Below, piece by piece: positions 60,946 to 64,000 of a stretch of 64,000 bases of DNA. Position 1 is the stretch's first letter. Every line of letters begins with the position of its first letter. The stretch covers positions 62,001 through 126,000 of the forward strand of contig JAPYMA010003033.1 of the NCBI GenBank assembly GCA_035041965.1, read 5' to 3'. The notes beneath the pieces are model-generated. The model was not told where the DNA came from. It did not search any database and saw nothing but the letters and a program-made list of their open reading frames with translations. The translations under genes and the position numbers were made by a program. This DNA is from Anisakis pegreffii. Its lineage: Eukaryota; Nematoda; Chromadorea; Rhabditida; Anisakidae.

Positions 60946-63900
60946 GCATAGTGTAACAAATATGTTGTGATACAAATGAATTCGATATCATTTTCAAAAC
61001 AAAACTGCTTTCTTGACAGAATCTTAGAATGAGTAGTTGATTTGAAAAACTGCATCTTAGAATGTAGATGTAGTTTTTCGAGAGATATTTATGCTCATTC
61101 CGAATTATTGAGTCATTCCGAAATCAGCACTTTGAAATCAGCACATCACGTTGATCAGATCATATTATCGTCGAATACACCAACGTTATGTTGCTCATCA
61201 TCAGTTCATCATTACAAACTGGTCACAATAATTTGTACCTTTCACCTATTATCCTATTCTCTTAGCGTTAATGTTTACATAAATCTTATGTTCAATCAGA
61301 AAATTATTCTGTGACAAATGGAACGGATCGATGCGTTTTTTCCCTAGTGATTGTAATCAACCATCCATCCACCTCTTCAGCTCACCACAAACATCGGTCA
61401 TGTTTACAAACTCTTTCCAGCCTTCAAACTACCAACAAACAATTTTCATAGCAACACACAATGAAGCAACCGGCAATAAATTATCCATACAACCCACCAC
61501 TCCTCGCTGATTCGCCTCTTACTCACTCCTTCAGGAAATTTTCCAGTCCGTTTCGAAAAACTCCTCTTCAAATGTGGTGACTTCTCTGAGTTCATTCTTC
61601 ATTCAAAAGGCGATTCGCTACCGAATCTCTGACTTGAAGAGTCATTATCTCCTAAAGTAAATTTATCGTCCATTGATCAAAACGATTTCGAAGTTGATCA
61701 ACTCGATCAGTCAAATGGCTTCCAATCGAATTCGCTTACAGTTCGAACAATCGCTGTCAACTTATCATTTACCTTTTAAATTTATTTTGCAAGCTTTCTT
61801 TGCTCCCCTTCGCTATTGTTTTACTGCATTGCCCATTCAGTTAACCATCTAACAATATTGAATATAACCATCGCAACTCATTAATCAAGTCTCTGTGCTA
61901 ATAACAAATGAATAACAAATGAATCCTGTATCCTGATAAAAAATGAACGAAATTGTTCCTGGTTCGTTCCTGTTATGAATTTATGATGGGCATTGAGTTT
62001 GGTATTCCTTTAAAGAACGACGAATCTGAAATCGAGCAGTTTTTGAGAAAAATCACTTGAGAACACGGCTATTTCTGATGTGCTAAATATTACGTGAGAT
62101 GATTTATTCGAACCTAACCCGTCGTCGAACATATGCTGCTCTGTTATATAATTCTCGTTAAGTGTTATAAGATGTGTTATTTATATTTTACTTATCGTTA
62201 TATTCCACCACACTTTTACTGTTGCTCCACACGTTCATTCGCCGCACCAGAACAGAACGCGAAAACTTTTGCGAGAAAAAAATGAAGAAGCGAAAGATCT
62301 TCATTTAAAAGCAAGCCAAGCTGCTGGTTGGCAGAAGATTTGAATTGTTAGATAGCCTTAACGGCATAATGAACCAACATCCACCATCGATATCTGCGTC
62401 CAAAATAAATTGATTATACGAGGTTTATTTGAGATGTGCAGCCAGCTGCACATTTCAAACATCCCTTCAAATCGCTGAGGTGTCGCAGTTGGCCGTTCGG
62501 TTGAATGACTGACTGCTTGGCTGGCTGGCCGCCTTTTTTTCACTTTTTTTTCATCAGTAATAAGATAAAACGCAGAGGAATGGAGAGTTTCTCCCCTTGA
62601 AACCAAGTTTTATCCATTGATGTAGCAAATGCCAGAGTGTTCACACACATATCGCCTTGTAAATTTTCTTGGTGGCATCAATTAATTTTTTAGTCTTAAT
62701 AATAATTGATGGCTGATTTCGAATTCAGTAAATCAAATCGTTGATGTTCCAACTTAGAACATCGAATTCCAAATTCATGATGTATAGTGCAAAAACTTGA
62801 TAATTTTCTTTAAAATGCTTGGCAATTTACAGAAATTCTTCTAATAGTAAACATTTTCAAATTATTATAAATTGCTTCTGTTTAAAAGATTACACCAGAC
62901 AAATTACTGTGTAAACTTGTGTTTGGTTTCGATTATCGCTTTGTTCTCATGTATTGTTTCGTCGAATGAATTGGCTCAGAAAAAACATGAGCAAGTTCTT
63001 CTTTGTCTCGTTTTTTGTGGTGATCATCATTGACAACTGATCATAAGACAGTTCAGCTTAACTTTTATCATTTTCATTTACTATCAGTAGTGGTCGACTT
63101 GAGCAGCAGAAGCTTACTGCTAACCTTTGCGTTTCTTTAAATTGATGATTTTCAACAATTCAGCCAACTTTCACCATCCTCTTCGATTTTCGAGTTTCCT
63201 TGAGACACATTCATTGTCGTTAGAGGAAGAATTCATTTCCGGGCTCGTTGTCGTTTGCTTTTCATTTCTGCCCACTTAAAAGTTTGACTCGAGACAGTCA
63301 ACTCTCCTACTGATCGTCGTCATACTTGAGCGAAATGAATGAATTGCTGATTTTGTTGGTGGATTCATTTCGTTGCTCTCTTTCGTTTCCTTTTATTCAC
63401 TTTATTCCTTCCAGTGAACATTTTTTCCTCATAAAGTTAATCAGAAATGTTTTGGCGGATTTTATTGGTACGTCGAGACATCATATATATGGTAACTGAA
63501 AGAAACTGCTCGCTTATTGGATGAAAGAACGATTCACTTGTGTCTGAAGTATGAGTTACCTGCATGTATGTAGACTTTTGTAGATGAGAAAAGTAATCTC
63601 GAAATGAAATTATATCCAACAATTCAATCATTTCAATCCTTTTCGATAGTATGAGTGTAACAAAAATTCAAATCTTATGTTTGATTTGAGCCAATGAGGA
63701 AATGAATTAATCACAGTATCAGAAGGGACCAATAAGAAGAAGAAGATCAAGAGCGTTGAATAGTCGAGCAACTGCAGGAACAGTGAAGTTTTTGAATACC
63801 ATATTTAACAGTTATATAGCAAACGCAGGAAATATGTGTAGACAAGAACTATTTTTGTTCAGATAACATGAGGTGTTTGCGTGGAGTTTCACGAGGTACC

Positions 63901-64000
63901 TGAATGATTCAATACTCATTTTATTCACACCAATAGTGCATGCAACAACAATGTATCGCTATTGTACTCTCGAGTATTTTAAGAGGGCGACCCGCAACAA
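60946..64000. other. No supported gene
   Basis: Open frames 61042-61314 (+) and 62358-62606 (-) are the longest but lack splice support. No repeat of note was seen. The window ends without a recognisable feature. Confidence 0.4.

Overview
The window looks like a scaffold from a small invertebrate genome, most likely an ecdysozoan. It is roughly 64% A+T by eye. Genes are spliced, with introns from about 70 bp to more than 3 kb, GT..AG borders and acceptors often of the form (T)nCAG. A repulsive guidance molecule (RGM) and a sigma-type GST together make a nematode my first guess, but a mite or other arthropod cannot be excluded. No prokaryotic operon, viral gene or CRISPR array is visible.

Three genes can be assembled exon by exon with every splice phase closing. 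(1) An RGM/DRAG-type BMP co-receptor on the + strand: seven exons from 9853 to 21556, 458 aa, with signal peptide, Cys-rich N-domain, von Willebrand D-like domain and GPI-type tail. Its family autocleavage motif FGDPH reads FGSRH. (2) A 78-aa neuropeptide precursor on the + strand: three exons from 27543 to 28956, with one QDFLRF-Gly-Arg amidation unit, a TATA box and a poly(A) signal. (3) A sigma/prostaglandin-D-synthase-like glutathione S-transferase on the - strand: five exons from 31181 down to 29488, 221 aa, in which the catalytic Tyr and the Gln-Ser glutathione contacts are replaced. Genes 2 and 3 converge tail to tail.

Several further partial genes have good splice sites and matching phases but no recognised family: 24562-25647 (-), 25840-25980 (+), 31945-33119 (+), 51114-51367 (+), 52271-53779 (+), 57421-58070 (+) and 60107-60278 (-). 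Isolated candidate exons are listed at low confidence. Single-exon calls are tentative, because in this composition several reading frames can look protein-like.

The repeat landscape is rich. From about 34310 to 40730 there is a tandem array of a 238-bp unit, about 26 copies, interrupted by a 100-N assembly gap. Variants alternate in a dimeric higher-order pattern, and each unit carries a tRNA-like A box. There are two inverted copies of a hAT-type element (23282-24091 and 33233-33888), a small hAT-like MITE inside an RGM intron, a foldback element with a tRNA T-arm in its loop, a 45-bp-arm hairpin resembling a microRNA precursor, a perfect 32-bp palindrome, and a Penelope/hammerhead-like motif near 54790.

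Layout: 1-9850 mostly non-coding with a 37-bp tandem repeat and a GC-rich patch; 9853-21556 RGM; 21557-24561 intergenic with a hAT element; 24562-25980 a compact divergent gene pair; 27473-33119 neuropeptide, GST and a small divergent gene; 33233-40730 hAT copy and satellite; 40731-50980 mostly non-coding with foldbacks; 50981-58070 several small-exon genes on the + strand; 58071-64000 mostly non-coding with one good - strand terminal exon.
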